Assembly: GCF_019884725.1 (NCBI RefSeq)
Contig: NZ_CP082322.1
Span: 186,001-250,000, forward strand
Direction of reading: 5' to 3'
Origin: Leucobacter tenebrionis
GTDB taxonomy: Bacteria > Actinomycetota > Actinomycetes > Actinomycetales > Microbacteriaceae
DNA: 64,000 bases
Positions 26,301 through 35,090 of the stretch are shown here, piece after piece; position 1 is the stretch's first letter, and each line of letters starts with the position of its first letter. Made by a program: the position numbers and the translations under genes. The notes beneath the pieces are model-generated. The model saw only the letters and a program-made list of their open reading frames with translations, was not told the origin of the DNA and made no database searches.

Positions 26301-27083
26301 CTACGCGGTCGGCGAATCCACCGCGCCGCCGAAGCGCCGGTCGCGCGAGTGGTACTCCTGGATCGCGCGCCACAGGTCCCGGCGCCCGAAGTCCGGCCAG
26401 AGGGTGTCGAGGAACACCATCTCGGCGTAGGCCGACTGCCACAGCATGAAGTTGCTGATCCGCTGCTCCCCCGAACTGCGCAGGAACAGGTCGACGTCGG
26501 GCAGCTCGGGCACATAGAGGTGCCGCTCGATCGTGCGCTCGGTGATCCCGCGCGAGCTCAACCGCCCCGCCTCGACCTCGGCCGCGACCGCGCGCACCGC
26601 GTCCGTGAGCTCGTTGCGGCCGCCGTAGTTGACGCACATGGTGAGGGTGAGACCGGTGTTGTCGGCGGTCGCGCGCTCGGAGGCCTTCAGCTCGCTGATC
26701 ACGGAGCCCCACAGCTTCGGGCGCCTCCCCGCCCAGCGCATCCGAACGTTCCAGGCGTCGAGCTGGGCGCGTCGTCGTCGCAGCACGTCGCGGTTGAAGC
26801 CCATCAGGAACCGCACCTCGTCGGGCGAGCGCCGCCAGTTCTCGGTCGAGAAGGCGTACACGCTCAGGTGCTTCACGCCGGCCTGCACGGCGCCGGCGAC
26901 CACGTCGAGCAGCGCCTGCTCCCCCATGCGGTGACCCTCGACGCGCGGCAGACCGCGCCGATTCGCCCATCGCCCGTTGCCGTCCATGACGATGGCGACG
27001 TGTTGCGGTACGGGGCCGGTGAACGCGGGTGGCTGCTCGCCCGTCCAGTCGACCGGGACGAGGCTGTCGGGGGCGTGGTGCAT
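26301..27083 (-). CDS. uppS: Isoprenyl transferase (undecaprenyl diphosphate synthase)
   Basis: This 260-aa cis-prenyltransferase extends farnesyl or geranyl diphosphate with isopentenyl units to make the lipid carrier for cell-wall synthesis. The catalytic Asp34 is in VMDGNGRWA. Other signatures are [21 protein letters not shown] and [28 protein letters not shown] 27083 lies 10 nt after the recO stop with no clear ribosome binding site, so reinitiation from recO is likely. Confidence 0.95.
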   Translation of the reverse strand: MHHAPDSLVPVDWTGEQPPAFTGPVPQHVAIVMDGNGRWANRRGLPRVEGHRMGEQALLDVVAGAVQAGVKHLSVYAFSTENWRRSPDEVRFLMGFNRDVLRRRRAQLDAWNVRMRWAGRRPKLWGSVISELKASERATADNTGLTLTMCVNYGGRNELTDAVRAVAAEVEAGRLSSRGITERTIERHLYVPELPDVDLFLRSSGEQRISNFMLWQSAYAEMVFLDTLWPDFGRRDLWRAIQEYHSRDRRFGGAVDSPTA

Positions 27084-27093
27084 GGCTGAAAGT

Positions 27094-27816
27094 CTATTGG
27101 CGGCGGGCGTGGATCGAGCGCAGCCCGCGCTCCAGGTGGAACTGGGTGTACGCGGCCGCGATCCCCGCGGCCTGCCCGCGCTCCCGGTCGCCGCTCGCGA
27201 GCGCGGCATCCCAATCTCCGGCCAGCAGCGCCGCGAGCAGGGCGATGGATCCTGGATCGAGCCGAGGCGAACCCGGCAGCCGGCAGTTCTCGCAGGTCAC
27301 CCCGCCCAGCTGCACCGCGACCGCGGTGTGCGGCCCGGGGGCGCCGCAGTTCACGCAGGCGTCGAAACCGGGTGTCCAGCCCGCGAGGCTCATGGCCCGC
27401 AGCAGGTAGCCGTCGCGCACGAGCTCCGCCGGGATCCTCGCCGCCGCGAGCGTGCGCAGCGCGCCGATCAGCAGGGCGTACTGCTGGCGAGACGGCGCTC
27501 CCTCCGCGAGGCGCTCGGCGGTCTCGACCATCACGCTGCCCGCGCGGTAGCGGTCGTAGTCCGCACTGATCGCGGGGCCGTACGCGCCGAGCGTCTCGGC
27601 CTGCGTGATCGTGTCGAGCGTGCGGCCCTCGAAGCACTGGATGTCGGCCACCATGAACGGCTCGAGCCGCGCCCCGAACTTCGACGAGGTGCGGCGCACC
27701 CCCTTGGCGACGGCGCGCAGCAATCCGCGGCCGCGGGTCAGCAGCGTGACGATGCGGTCGGCCTCGCCCAGCTTGTGGGTGCGCAGCACGACGCCTTCTT
27801 CGCGGTAGAGGGGCAC
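27094..27816 (-). CDS. recO: DNA repair protein RecO
   Basis: This 240-aa protein loads RecA with RecR during gap repair. It starts with [20 protein letters not shown], the OB-fold typical of RecO. The zinc-binding pairs are CVNCG and CENCR. GTG 27816 carries a GGAGGG immediately upstream with very short spacing. It heads the leftward recO-uppS-dus-dgt-dnaG cluster and diverges from the TRIC-family gene with only 42 nt between starts. Confidence 0.95.
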   Translation of the reverse strand: MPLYREEGVVLRTHKLGEADRIVTLLTRGRGLLRAVAKGVRRTSSKFGARLEPFMVADIQCFEGRTLDTITQAETLGAYGPAISADYDRYRAGSVMVETAERLAEGAPSRQQYALLIGALRTLAAARIPAELVRDGYLLRAMSLAGWTPGFDACVNCGAPGPHTAVAVQLGGVTCENCRLPGSPRLDPGSIALLAALLAGDWDAALASGDRERGQAAGIAAAYTQFHLERGLRSIHARRQ

Positions 27817-27858
27817 CCCTCCATTCTCGCACCCGGGCGAGTGCGGGAGAATGGTCGT

Positions 27859-28635
27859 GTGCTCGACGAGACCTTCAACACGCCCCTCCCCGCCGATCTG
27901 ATCGCGGTGACGGCCGGCAGCTTGCAGGGCGCTCTCTTCGCCGCGGGGTTCAAGCGCATCGACCTGCTCGGCGTCGCGTTCATCGGCGTGGCGACCGGCA
28001 TCGGAGGCGGCCTGCTGCGCGACATCCTGCTCGGGGTGACCCCGGCCGCGTTCTCGAACAACCTCTACCTCGCGGTCGCGATCGGTGCCGCGCTGCTCGG
28101 CATGCTGCTGCCGCGGCTGTTCAGGCGGCTCGACCCCCTCATCTCGCTGCTCGACGCGATCGGGATCGGCATGTTCGGCGCCATCGGCACCACCAAAGCG
28201 CTGGCGATGGGCCTGCCGATCGTGCCGGCGCTCTTCATCGGAGTGATCTCCGCAGTGGGCGGCGGCGCGCTGCGCGACGTGATGCTCAACCTGCCCATCG
28301 CCGTGATGCACGTCGGATCGCTCTACGCCGTGGCGAGCCTCGTCGGGGTGTCGGTGTTGGCCGTGCTGCTCGCCTTCGGCGTGCCGGTGATGATCTGCGG
28401 CGTCGTGTGCGTCGTCGTGACGACCGCCGTGCGCCTGCTCGCGGTGCGCTTTGGCTGGAGCCTGCCCGAGCAGCGCGCGCTCAGCCGCGTGAGACTCCGC
28501 CGCCAGCGGCAGGTCGAGCAGGTCATCGACGAGGCGCTACAGACCGGCACCATCACGCTGCCGATCGTGCTGCCCGATCCGTTCGGGGATGAGGCCGAGG
28601 GCGACGAGGATCCGCCGCGGCCCAAGGCCCGCTGA
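27859..28635 (+). CDS. TRIC/UPF0126 family membrane protein
   Basis: This 258-aa protein has the two-fold repeated glycine-rich architecture of the YadS/TRIC family. [17 protein letters not shown] and [17 protein letters not shown] are the paired signatures (about residues 40 and 125). Seven hydrophobic helices are visible. Family members form trimeric cation channels; a role in glycine transport has also been proposed. The C-terminal 60 residues are charged and cytoplasmic. The start GTG 27859 follows GGGAG by 9 nt. Confidence 0.88.
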   Translation: MLDETFNTPLPADLIAVTAGSLQGALFAAGFKRIDLLGVAFIGVATGIGGGLLRDILLGVTPAAFSNNLYLAVAIGAALLGMLLPRLFRRLDPLISLLDAIGIGMFGAIGTTKALAMGLPIVPALFIGVISAVGGGALRDVMLNLPIAVMHVGSLYAVASLVGVSVLAVLLAFGVPVMICGVVCVVVTTAVRLLAVRFGWSLPEQRALSRVRLRRQRQVEQVIDEALQTGTITLPIVLPDPFGDEAEGDEDPPRPKAR

Positions 28636-28659
28636 GCCCGCTGAGCGCCAGGAGCCGGG

Positions 28660-29262
28660 TCAGGATCGCGCGCCGCGCCTGCGGCCGAGCTTCGACTCGG
28701 CCTCGCGCCACGCGCGCTGCGCCGGAGTCTCGCCGCCACCCGCCGCGGGGCGATCGAAGCGCTCCATCCGGCTCGCCGCGCCTCCCCGGCCGAGGTGCCA
28801 GGCGTGCGTGATCGCGAGCGCGAGCGCGTCGGCGGCGTCGGCGGGTTTGGGGGGCGCGGCCAGACCGAGCAGCCGGGTGACCATGGTGGTGACCTGCGCC
28901 TTATCGGCGCTGCCGTAGCCGGTGACCTGCGCCTTCACCTCGTTCGGGGTGTACAGGGAGACCGGGATCCCGCGCTCCTCGGCGAGATACATCACCACTC
29001 CGCTGATCTGCGCGACCCCCATGACGCTCGCGACGTTGTCCTGCGCGAAGACCCGCTCGAGCGCGATGCCGGCCGGCTTCTCGCCGTCGAGCAGACGCTC
29101 GATGCTCGAGCCGATGCGGTGGATGCGCTCGGGCAGCGGCATGTCGGCCGTGCTCGTGAGCACCTCCACATGCTCGAACGCGACTCGGCGCGTGGCGCCG
29201 GCGGTCACGATGCCGATGCCGCAGCGGGTCAGGCCAGGGTCGATGCCGATGATCCGTGACAC
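28660..29262 (-). CDS. ruvC: Holliday junction resolvase RuvC
   Basis: This 200-aa RNase H-fold endonuclease cuts Holliday junctions symmetrically. Catalytic acidic residues are visible as Asp8 (GIDPGLTRCG), the Glu in ALERVF and the pair in DAADALALA. The start is GTG 29262. It follows yebC by 28 nt, as in many Actinobacteria, but ruvA and ruvB are not downstream: the next gene is a convergent channel-family gene. Confidence 0.95.
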   Translation of the reverse strand: MSRIIGIDPGLTRCGIGIVTAGATRRVAFEHVEVLTSTADMPLPERIHRIGSSIERLLDGEKPAGIALERVFAQDNVASVMGVAQISGVVMYLAEERGIPVSLYTPNEVKAQVTGYGSADKAQVTTMVTRLLGLAAPPKPADAADALALAITHAWHLGRGGAASRMERFDRPAAGGGETPAQRAWREAESKLGRRRGARS

Positions 29263-29290
29263 AGGGAGACCCTGGCCTTCCCGCGTTCCG

Positions 29291-30055
29291 CTACTCGTCG
29301 TTCTCGAGCTCGGCCTGCACCTCGGGCGACAGGTCGAAGTTCGAGAACACGTTCTGCACGTCGTCGCTGTCCTCGAGAGCGTCGATCAGGCGGAACACCT
29401 TGCGCGCGGTGTCGGCGTCGATCTCGACCTTGAGGTTGGGGACGAACTCGGCGTCGGCCGACTCGTAGTCGATGCCGGCGTCGACGAGAGCGGTGCGGGC
29501 CGCCACGAGGTCGGAGGCCTCGGTGAAGACCTCGAACGACTCGCCGTTGGGGGTCTGCACGACCTCCTCGGCGCCGGCGTCGAGCACGGCCATGAGCACG
29601 TCGTCCTCGGTCGTGCCCTCGGCGGGCACCGTGATGACGCCCTTGCGGGCGAAGTTGTAGGCGACGCTGCCGGGATCGGCGAGCGTTCCGCCGTTGCGGC
29701 TGAGCGCCGTGCGCACCTCGGCGGCGGCGCGGTTCTTGTTGTCGGTGAGGCACTCGATCATGAGGGCGACGCCGTTCGGTCCGTAGCCCTCGTACATGAT
29801 GGTCATGTACTCGACGGCGTCGCCGTCGAGGCCGGCGCCGCGCTTGATGGCGCGATCGATGTTGTCGCCGGGCACCGAGTTCTTCTTGGCCTTGTGCACG
29901 GCGTCGGCGAGGGCAGGGTTGCCCGCGAGGTCGGCGCCGCCGATGCGGGCGGCGACCTCGATCACCTTGATGTACTTGGCGAAGGCCTTCGCGCGGCGTG
30001 CGTCGATGACGGCCTTCTTGTGCTTGGTGGTCGCCCACTTGGAGTGTCCGGACAC
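29291..30055 (-). CDS. yebC: YebC/PmpR family regulator
   Basis: This 254-aa TACO1-family protein is known as a transcriptional regulator or a translation factor for difficult peptide motifs. The hallmark N-terminus [20 protein letters not shown] is present, followed by [21 protein letters not shown] and the acidic C-terminus. The start is GTG 30055, 5 nt after AGGAG. It sits between the HIT gene and ruvC in the usual actinobacterial order. Confidence 0.95.
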   Translation of the reverse strand: MSGHSKWATTKHKKAVIDARRAKAFAKYIKVIEVAARIGGADLAGNPALADAVHKAKKNSVPGDNIDRAIKRGAGLDGDAVEYMTIMYEGYGPNGVALMIECLTDNKNRAAAEVRTALSRNGGTLADPGSVAYNFARKGVITVPAEGTTEDDVLMAVLDAGAEEVVQTPNGESFEVFTEASDLVAARTALVDAGIDYESADAEFVPNLKVEIDADTARKVFRLIDALEDSDDVQNVFSNFDLSPEVQAELENDE

Positions 30056-30107
30056 GGGAGCTCCTGTTTCTGTCGTTGGAAGTTCAGTAGGTCAGTCTAG
30101 GCTCGGC

Positions 30108-30662
30108 TCACGCCGGCCCGGGGTCGACCGGCCAGGCGGCCGCGATCGACGCCCGCACATCGCCGAGCAGCTGCGGAAGAGCCTTCGTCTTCGCGATGAT
30201 CGGGAAGAAGTTGGCATCGGATTCCCACCTCGGCACGATGTGCTGGTGCAGGTGGGCGGCGATCCCCGCCCCCGCGATCTGCCCCTGGTTCATGCCGAGA
30301 TTGAAGCCGTCGCAGCCCATCACCTCGCGCGCGACCCGCATGGCCGTCTGCGTCAGCGCGCCGATCTCGGCCACCTCCTCCGCGGTCGCCTCGTCGTACT
30401 GGGAGATGTGGCGGTACGGGCAGACGAGCATGTGGCCGTTGTTGTACGGAAACAGATTGAGCAGCACGTAGGCGGTCTCGCCGCGGGCCACGATCAGGGC
30501 GTCCTCGTCGGTGCTGGCGGGGGCCGCGCAGAACGGGCAGTCGGTGCGATCCGGCTGGTGGTGATCCTTCACGTACACCATGCGGTGCGGCACCCACAGG
30601 CGCTGCATGTCATCCGGTGCGCCGACCGCGGCGGTCTCGCCGAGGGGCTCTACTCGCTCCAT
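30108..30662 (-). CDS. HIT family hydrolase/phosphorylase
   Basis: This 184-aa protein has the HIT active-site motif [10 protein letters not shown] near residue 145 and an N-terminal zinc pair, CPFCAAP. Homologues next to thrS in Actinobacteria include diadenosine tetraphosphate phosphorylases, so Ap4A breakdown is a plausible role: it would remove the alarmone that synthetases make. ATG 30662 overlaps the thrS stop by 13 nt, so the two are coupled. Confidence 0.9.
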   Translation of the reverse strand: MERVEPLGETAAVGAPDDMQRLWVPHRMVYVKDHHQPDRTDCPFCAAPASTDEDALIVARGETAYVLLNLFPYNNGHMLVCPYRHISQYDEATAEEVAEIGALTQTAMRVAREVMGCDGFNLGMNQGQIAGAGIAAHLHQHIVPRWESDANFFPIIAKTKALPQLLGDVRASIAAAWPVDPGPA

Positions 30663-32617
30663 GCCGTCGACACCTGCTCGTGAGTCTGGATCGAGCGCGT
30701 GATCCGCTCGATGGCCTCGTCGACGGGAACGCCGTTCAGCTGGGTGCCGTCGCGGAAGCGGAAGCTCACCGCGCCCGCCGCGCGGTCGTCCTCGCCCGCG
30801 ATGAGCTGGAACGGCACCTTCGCCTTGGTGTGCGTGCGGATCTTCTTCGGCATGCGGTCGTCGCCGTGATCCACCTCGGCCCGCACCCCACGCTCGCGCA
30901 GCTTCGCGATCATGCCGTCGAGGTACTCGCCGTACTGCTCGGCCACCGGGATGCCCACGACTTGCACGGGCGACAGCCAGACCGGGAAGGCGCCGGCGTA
31001 GTGCTCGAGCAGTATCGCGAAGAACCGCTCCACCGAGCCGAGCAGGGCGCGGTGGATCATGACCGGCTGCTTGCGCGTTCCGTCGGCCGCCGCGTACTCG
31101 AGCTCGAACAGCTCGGGCTGATTGAAGTCGAGCTGCACGGTCGACAGCTGCCAGGTGCGGCCGATGGCGTCGCGCGCCTGGACGGAGATCTTGGGGCCGT
31201 AAAACGCGGCGCCGCCCGGATCGGCGACGAGCTCGAGGCCCGACTCCTCGCCGACCTCGCGCAGGGTCTGCTCGGCGACCGCCCACTGCTCCTCGGTGCC
31301 CACCGATTTCTCGGGATCCCGGGTCGAGAGCTCGAGGTAGAAGTCGTCGAGACCGTAGGCGCGCAGCGTGGCGAAGACGAACTCCAGCTGGCGCTTGATC
31401 TCGTCCTTCACTTGCTCGTCGGTCACGTAGATGTGCGCGTCGTCCTGGGTCAGGCCGCGCACGCGGGTGAGGCCCGAGAGGGTGCCGCTCTTCTCGTAGC
31501 GGTAGACCGTGCCGAACTCCGCGAGGCGCAGCGGCAGCTCGCGGTAGCTGCGGGCGCGGGCGCGGAAGATGAGGTTATGGAACGGGCAGTTCATGGGCTT
31601 CAGGTAGTAGTCCTGGCCCTGCTTGACCACGTGGCCCTCGCCGTCGGTGACCTCGTCGAGGTGCATCGCCGGGAACATGCCGTCCTTGTACCAGTTGAGG
31701 TGCTGACTCGTCTCGAACAGCGTGCCCTTGGTGATGTGCGGGCTGTTGACCACCTCGTAGCCGTTCTTCAGCAGCTCGCCGCGCATGAACGACTCGATCT
31801 CGTGGCGGATGATGCCGCCCTTCGGGTGGAACACCGCGAGGCCCGATCCGATCTCATCGGGGAAGCTGAAGAGGTCGAGCTCGACGCCCAGCTTGCGGTG
31901 GTCGCGCTTCGCCGCCTCCTCGAGACGGGTCTGGTAGGCGCGCAGCTCGTCCTTCGTGGGCCAGGCGGTGCCGTAGATGCGCTGCAGCATCGGGTTCTTC
32001 TCGCTGCCGCGCCAGTAGGCGCCCGCCGACCGCATGAGCGCCCAGCCGTTCCCGAGCACGCGGGTGCTCGGCACGTGCGGGCCTCGGCAGAGGTCCTTCC
32101 AGCAGGTCTCGCCGGTCTTCGGGTCGACGTTGTCGTAGATGGTGAGCTCGGCGCCGCCGACCTCGACGCTTTCGTTGTCGGCGCCCTGATCCGCCCCTCC
32201 CTTGAGGCCGATGAGTTCGAGCTTGTACGGCTCGTCCGCGAGTTCCTCGCGCGCCTCCTCCTCGGTCACCACGCGGCGCACGAAGCGCTGGCCCTGCTTG
32301 ACGATCCTCTGCATCTCCTTCTCGAGGGCCTTCAGATCCTCGGGGGTGAACGGCGTCTGGGGATCGAAGTCGTAGTAGAACCCGTCGGTGATGGGCGGGC
32401 CGATGCCGAGCTTCGTCTTGGGGTTGATGCGCTGCACCGCCTGGGCGAGGACGTGGGCGGCGGAGTGACGCAGGATGCTCAGGCCGTCCTCGGAGTCGAT
32501 CGCCACCGGTTCGACCGTGTCCGTCTCGGTGACCGTCGCCGCGAGATCCTTGAGCTCGCCGTTGACGCGCATTGCGACGATCGAGCGATCGGTGAACAGG
32601 GAGAAGCCATCGGCCAC
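30650..32617 (-). CDS. thrS: Threonyl-tRNA synthetase
   Basis: This 655-aa class II synthetase charges tRNA-Thr. The second additional (editing) domain holds [11 protein letters not shown]. The catalytic core includes [10 protein letters not shown], whose Cys is one zinc ligand, and [16 protein letters not shown] as motif 2. The anticodon-binding domain is at the C-terminus. The N-terminus keeps only the second half of the TGS domain ([20 protein letters not shown]). The start GTG 32617 is 9 nt after AAGGAG. Confidence 0.96.
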   Translation of the reverse strand: MADGFSLFTDRSIVAMRVNGELKDLAATVTETDTVEPVAIDSEDGLSILRHSAAHVLAQAVQRINPKTKLGIGPPITDGFYYDFDPQTPFTPEDLKALEKEMQRIVKQGQRFVRRVVTEEEAREELADEPYKLELIGLKGGADQGADNESVEVGGAELTIYDNVDPKTGETCWKDLCRGPHVPSTRVLGNGWALMRSAGAYWRGSEKNPMLQRIYGTAWPTKDELRAYQTRLEEAAKRDHRKLGVELDLFSFPDEIGSGLAVFHPKGGIIRHEIESFMRGELLKNGYEVVNSPHITKGTLFETSQHLNWYKDGMFPAMHLDEVTDGEGHVVKQGQDYYLKPMNCPFHNLIFRARARSYRELPLRLAEFGTVYRYEKSGTLSGLTRVRGLTQDDAHIYVTDEQVKDEIKRQLEFVFATLRAYGLDDFYLELSTRDPEKSVGTEEQWAVAEQTLREVGEESGLELVADPGGAAFYGPKISVQARDAIGRTWQLSTVQLDFNQPELFELEYAAADGTRKQPVMIHRALLGSVERFFAILLEHYAGAFPVWLSPVQVVGIPVAEQYGEYLDGMIAKLRERGVRAEVDHGDDRMPKKIRTHTKAKVPFQLIAGEDDRAAGAVSFRFRDGTQLNGVPVDEAIERITRSIQTHEQVSTAWSE

Positions 32618-32696
32618 AGGGGCACACTCCTTCGGAACGGAAGCACTAACCCGACGATTCTACCGTTCCCGCGTCTCGGATGCCGTGCCGATACAG

Positions 32697-32728
32697 CAGA
32701 AGGCCCCCGGTCTCCCGGGGGCCTTCTG
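32697..32728. terminator. Strong hairpin terminator after tRNA-Val(CAC)
   Basis: A perfect 14-bp stem (32697-32710 with 32715-32728, loop TCTC) lies directly downstream of the 3' end of tRNA-Val and upstream of thrS on the minus strand. It should stop tRNA transcription before thrS. Confidence 0.8.
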
Positions 32729-32736
32729 CGCTGCGG

Positions 32737-32809
32737 TGGGCGATACCAGACTCGAACTGATGACCTCTTCCGTGTGAAGGAAGCGCGCTACCAACTGCGC
32801 CAATCGCCC
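32737..32809 (-). tRNA. tRNA-Val (CAC)
   Basis: A minus-strand cloverleaf has the acceptor GGGCGAT/ATCGCCC, a CTTCC/GGAAG anticodon stem and the loop TTCACAC, giving anticodon CAC. Discriminator A; CCA is not encoded. A TATGAT at 32852-32847 may be its -10 element. Confidence 0.95.
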
Positions 32810-32925
32810 GTGTGATCCGACTCGAGGAGCCGTACCAACCTGAACGATCATACACGGATCACGAGTCGGCTGTTCCACCTCCCGCTCGAACGGCGAGATA
32901 TCGCGGTTCTCTCCCCATCGGCGTC

Positions 32926-33945
32926 TCAATCGGTCGGGCGTGTCGTGACGGGGGCGAGGTCGCTGTTGAGCTGCTGGTCGAGCTCGGAGCTGATCTCTCC
33001 GAGCTCTTTCAGCTGCTCGCCGAGTCCGTTGTAGCGATCGATGTCCGCCTGCAGCGTCGCGAGGGTCCCCTCGAGAGTCTCGCGGCGCTCCGCGAGCTCC
33101 GCCTGGATCCGATCGAACTCGTCGGGGTCGTCGGAGAACTCGTACCGCTCGTTGCGCGCGCTGAAGTCGGCCGCGTCGTCGTTGAAACGGCGCACCTCGT
33201 CGTCATACGCGGCCTTGCGGGCCTCGATGTCCCTGCGCAGCGCTGTCATCTCGGACTCCAGGTTCTCCGCCTGCTGCTGCAGGTCGACGAAGACCGAGTG
33301 GTAGGCCTCGAAGGTGTCGACGAGGGCGTCGCGGTCGTCGAACCACTGCGCGTAGTGCCGCTCGAGCCAGTCGGGCAGATCGCGCGCTTCCGTTCCCAGC
33401 ACCGAGTGCAGTTCGTTCGCGAATGCCGCGTCGGGCAAGTGCTCGTACACCTGCATGCGCTCGCGCAGCCGCGGGTCGTCCTCGGCGAGATCCTCGTACA
33501 CGGCGCGCAGTTTCGGCGCCAGCGCCGCGCGATCGCCCTCCCCCATCCGCGAGTACGTGGCGTGCAGCAGCTCGTGGGCGGCGGTGACCTCGACGATTCC
33601 CTGCACGCGCTCGTCGGTCACGCCGAACAGATGGATGCGATCGGCCGTGAAGCAGCCGAGCACGTGCCCGTGTTCGGAGTGGTCGACCTCCGCGCACTGC
33701 TCGTTGAAGTGCTGACTGCCGTCGATCGTCGGCTGCGTCGCGAGGAACACGCGCTCCCCCGCCGGTGTGAGGTCGAGCTCCCGCTTGATCTCGGTGATGC
33801 GGGGCGCGGGATCGAAACCGAGCGCGGTGAAGTGATCGCGGATCTCCTGGCGGTGCATCAGGGCGAAGCCGGCGAGGCCCGCCAGCAGCAGCACGCAGAA
33901 CAGGGTGATGCAGCGTCGCAGCGCCGATCGTTCCCCCCTGGCCAT
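32926..33945 (-). CDS. Membrane-anchored HExxH protein with coiled coil
   Basis: I do not recognise a named family. The 339-aa product has one N-terminal membrane anchor (about residues 11-29) and an extracytoplasmic part with the zinc-protease signature HELLH at 124-128, in the context VTAAHELLHATYSRMG. Two cysteines precede it (NEQCAEV and LGCFT) and could pair. Residues from about 205 to 330 form a long charged coiled coil (QQQAENLESEMTALRRDIEAR and onward). It may be an envelope metallopeptidase. ATG 33945 lacks a clear ribosome binding site. Confidence 0.75.
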   Translation of the reverse strand: MARGERSALRRCITLFCVLLLAGLAGFALMHRQEIRDHFTALGFDPAPRITEIKRELDLTPAGERVFLATQPTIDGSQHFNEQCAEVDHSEHGHVLGCFTADRIHLFGVTDERVQGIVEVTAAHELLHATYSRMGEGDRAALAPKLRAVYEDLAEDDPRLRERMQVYEHLPDAAFANELHSVLGTEARDLPDWLERHYAQWFDDRDALVDTFEAYHSVFVDLQQQAENLESEMTALRRDIEARKAAYDDEVRRFNDDAADFSARNERYEFSDDPDEFDRIQAELAERRETLEGTLATLQADIDRYNGLGEQLKELGEISSELDQQLNSDLAPVTTRPTD

Positions 33946-34071
33946 GCATCCAAGGTATCCGGACTCGAGCTCCGGCGGGGCGATTCCGTAACCGAATCGA
34001 GGGGTAAAAGAGCGGAAACCGCGAAATCATGCGCCTGGCGAGCGCGGCACGCCCGGGAGCCTCGCCCTGAT

Positions 34072-34100
34072 TTGCGCCGCACCCTGGACCCGCATATAGT
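34072..34100 (+). promoter_or_regulatory. Promoter of the tRNA-Gly-Cys-Val operon
   Basis: TTGCGC (34072-34077) and TATAGT (34095-34100) are separated by exactly 17 bp and sit 43 bp upstream of tRNA-Gly. This is the clearest sigma-70 type promoter in the window. Confidence 0.75.
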
Positions 34101-34143
34101 TATTCAGGTCGCCACGGCAGCGGAAACGCAGCGGGGTGATTAT

Positions 34144-34219
34144 GCGGATGTAGCGCAGTTGGTAGCGCATCACCTTGCCAAGGTGAGGGTCGCGAGTTCG
34201 AGTCTCGTCATCCGCTCCA
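34144..34219 (+). tRNA. tRNA-Gly (GCC)
   Basis: A plus-strand cloverleaf has the acceptor GCGGATG/CATCCGC, a TCACC/GGTGA anticodon stem and the loop TTGCCAA, giving anticodon GCC. Discriminator T is followed by an encoded CCA. It is the first gene of a three-tRNA operon. Confidence 0.96.
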
Positions 34220-34264
34220 GTGGCCGAGTTTGACTCGGCCGCTTGTGGTGTCAACCACTACTAC

Positions 34265-34335
34265 GGTGGCGTGGCCGAGAGGCGAGGCAGCGGCCTGCAA
34301 AGCCGTATACACGGGTTCGAATCCCGTCGCCACCT
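34265..34335 (+). tRNA. tRNA-Cys (GCA)
   Basis: A plus-strand cloverleaf has the acceptor GGTGGCG/CGCCACC, a CGGC/GCCG anticodon stem and the loop CTGCAAA, giving anticodon GCA. Discriminator T; CCA is not encoded. It is the middle gene of the operon. Confidence 0.95.
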
Positions 34336-34361
34336 CGCTTACAATTGAATAGCCTGTATAG

Positions 34362-34433
34362 GCGCGATTGGCGCAGCGGTAGCGCGCTTCCCTGACACGG
34401 AAGAGGTCACTGGTTCGATCCCAGTATCGCGCA
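34362..34433 (+). tRNA. tRNA-Val (GAC)
   Basis: A plus-strand cloverleaf has the acceptor GCGCGAT/ATCGCGC, a CTTCC/GGAAG anticodon stem and the loop CTGACAC, giving anticodon GAC. Discriminator A; CCA is not encoded. It is the last gene of the operon and is followed by a terminator. Confidence 0.96.
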
Positions 34434-34437
34434 CAGC

Positions 34438-34464
34438 AAGGCCCCTCTTCGGAGGGGCCTTTTT
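34438..34464 (+). terminator. Terminator of the tRNA operon
   Basis: A 10-bp stem AAGGCCCCTC/GAGGGGCCTT closes a TTCG tetraloop and continues into a T-run. This is a textbook intrinsic terminator, 4 nt after tRNA-Val. Confidence 0.92.
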
Positions 34465-34540
34465 CGTGCGCGCCGCTGGGTCTCTGCTGTGACCTCTCGA
34501 GAGTGGCGAACGCTTCGCGCCCGCTTTGAAATTCTCGCGC

Positions 34541-34566
34541 TGGTTCGATCCCGGTATCGCACACAG
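34541..34566 (+). repeat. Decayed copy of the tRNA-Val 3' end
   Basis: 24 of 26 bases match 34411-34436, the T-arm and acceptor 3' strand of tRNA-Val(GAC). The copy lies 130 bp further on. It is followed by a second hairpin with a T-run (AAGCCCCT with GAGGGGTTTT, about 34571-34597). No 5' half of a tRNA is present, so this is not a functional gene. Confidence 0.85.
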
Positions 34567-34652
34567 AGAGAAGCCCCTGATGATTGAGGGGTTTTCTCGC
34601 AGCATCGGCGCCACGGTCGCGTCACACAGCCCCGAGGGGTATACCTGAGTGC

Positions 34653-35027
34653 ATGGACGGTTTCACCCTGGACGAGCTTCTCGCCCTCGAGCACGCGGGC
34701 TGGCGCTCGCTCTGCGAGTCGAGGGGCGGCTCCTTCTACGGCACGCTCATGACCTCCGACGCGGTTTTTGTCCTGGTGAACGGGACGGCGATGACGCGCT
34801 CCGAGGTGGCCGGCTCCCTGGACGGCGCCCCCGCGTGGGAGTCGTACGAGATCAGCGATGCGCGGCTCGTCCCGATCGGCACCGACAGCGCCGCGCTCGT
34901 GTACCGATCCACGTCGCATCGGGACGACCTGCCCGAGCCGTTCGTCGCCCTGATGTCGAGCGTCTACGTCCGCGTCGACGGGGAGCCGCGGCTCGCGCTG
35001 TACCAGCAGACGACCGTCACGCACTGA
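34653..35027 (+). CDS. NTF2/SnoaL-like domain protein
   Basis: This 124-aa protein looks like a DUF4440/nuclear transport factor 2 cone fold. It starts with LDELLALEHAGWRSLCESRGGSFYGTLMTSDAVFVLVNG, followed by a TRSEVAGSLDGAP segment and a strand-rich C-terminus ending LALYQQTTVTH. Such proteins are small-molecule binders or isomerases; no catalytic residue can be named. ATG 34653 has only a weak GAGGGG upstream. It is a single gene with no operon partner. Confidence 0.78.
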   Translation: MDGFTLDELLALEHAGWRSLCESRGGSFYGTLMTSDAVFVLVNGTAMTRSEVAGSLDGAPAWESYEISDARLVPIGTDSAALVYRSTSHRDDLPEPFVALMSSVYVRVDGEPRLALYQQTTVTH

Positions 35028-35090
35028 CGCCGCGGCAAACACCGCCCGCAGTTCTGCGCCGCGCGCAGACGCGGAGCCGCCCGGCAGCCC

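Noticed and set aside
26020..26970. A glycine/alanine/serine repeat protein read through the 26.18-kb array
   Set aside because: The repetitive peptide follows only from the tandem DNA repeat in a frame that is antiparallel in phase to uppS. There is no ribosome binding site.
34541..34566. A second tRNA-Val gene
   Set aside because: Only the T-arm and 3' acceptor strand are present; no D-arm, anticodon arm or 5' acceptor strand can be found upstream.
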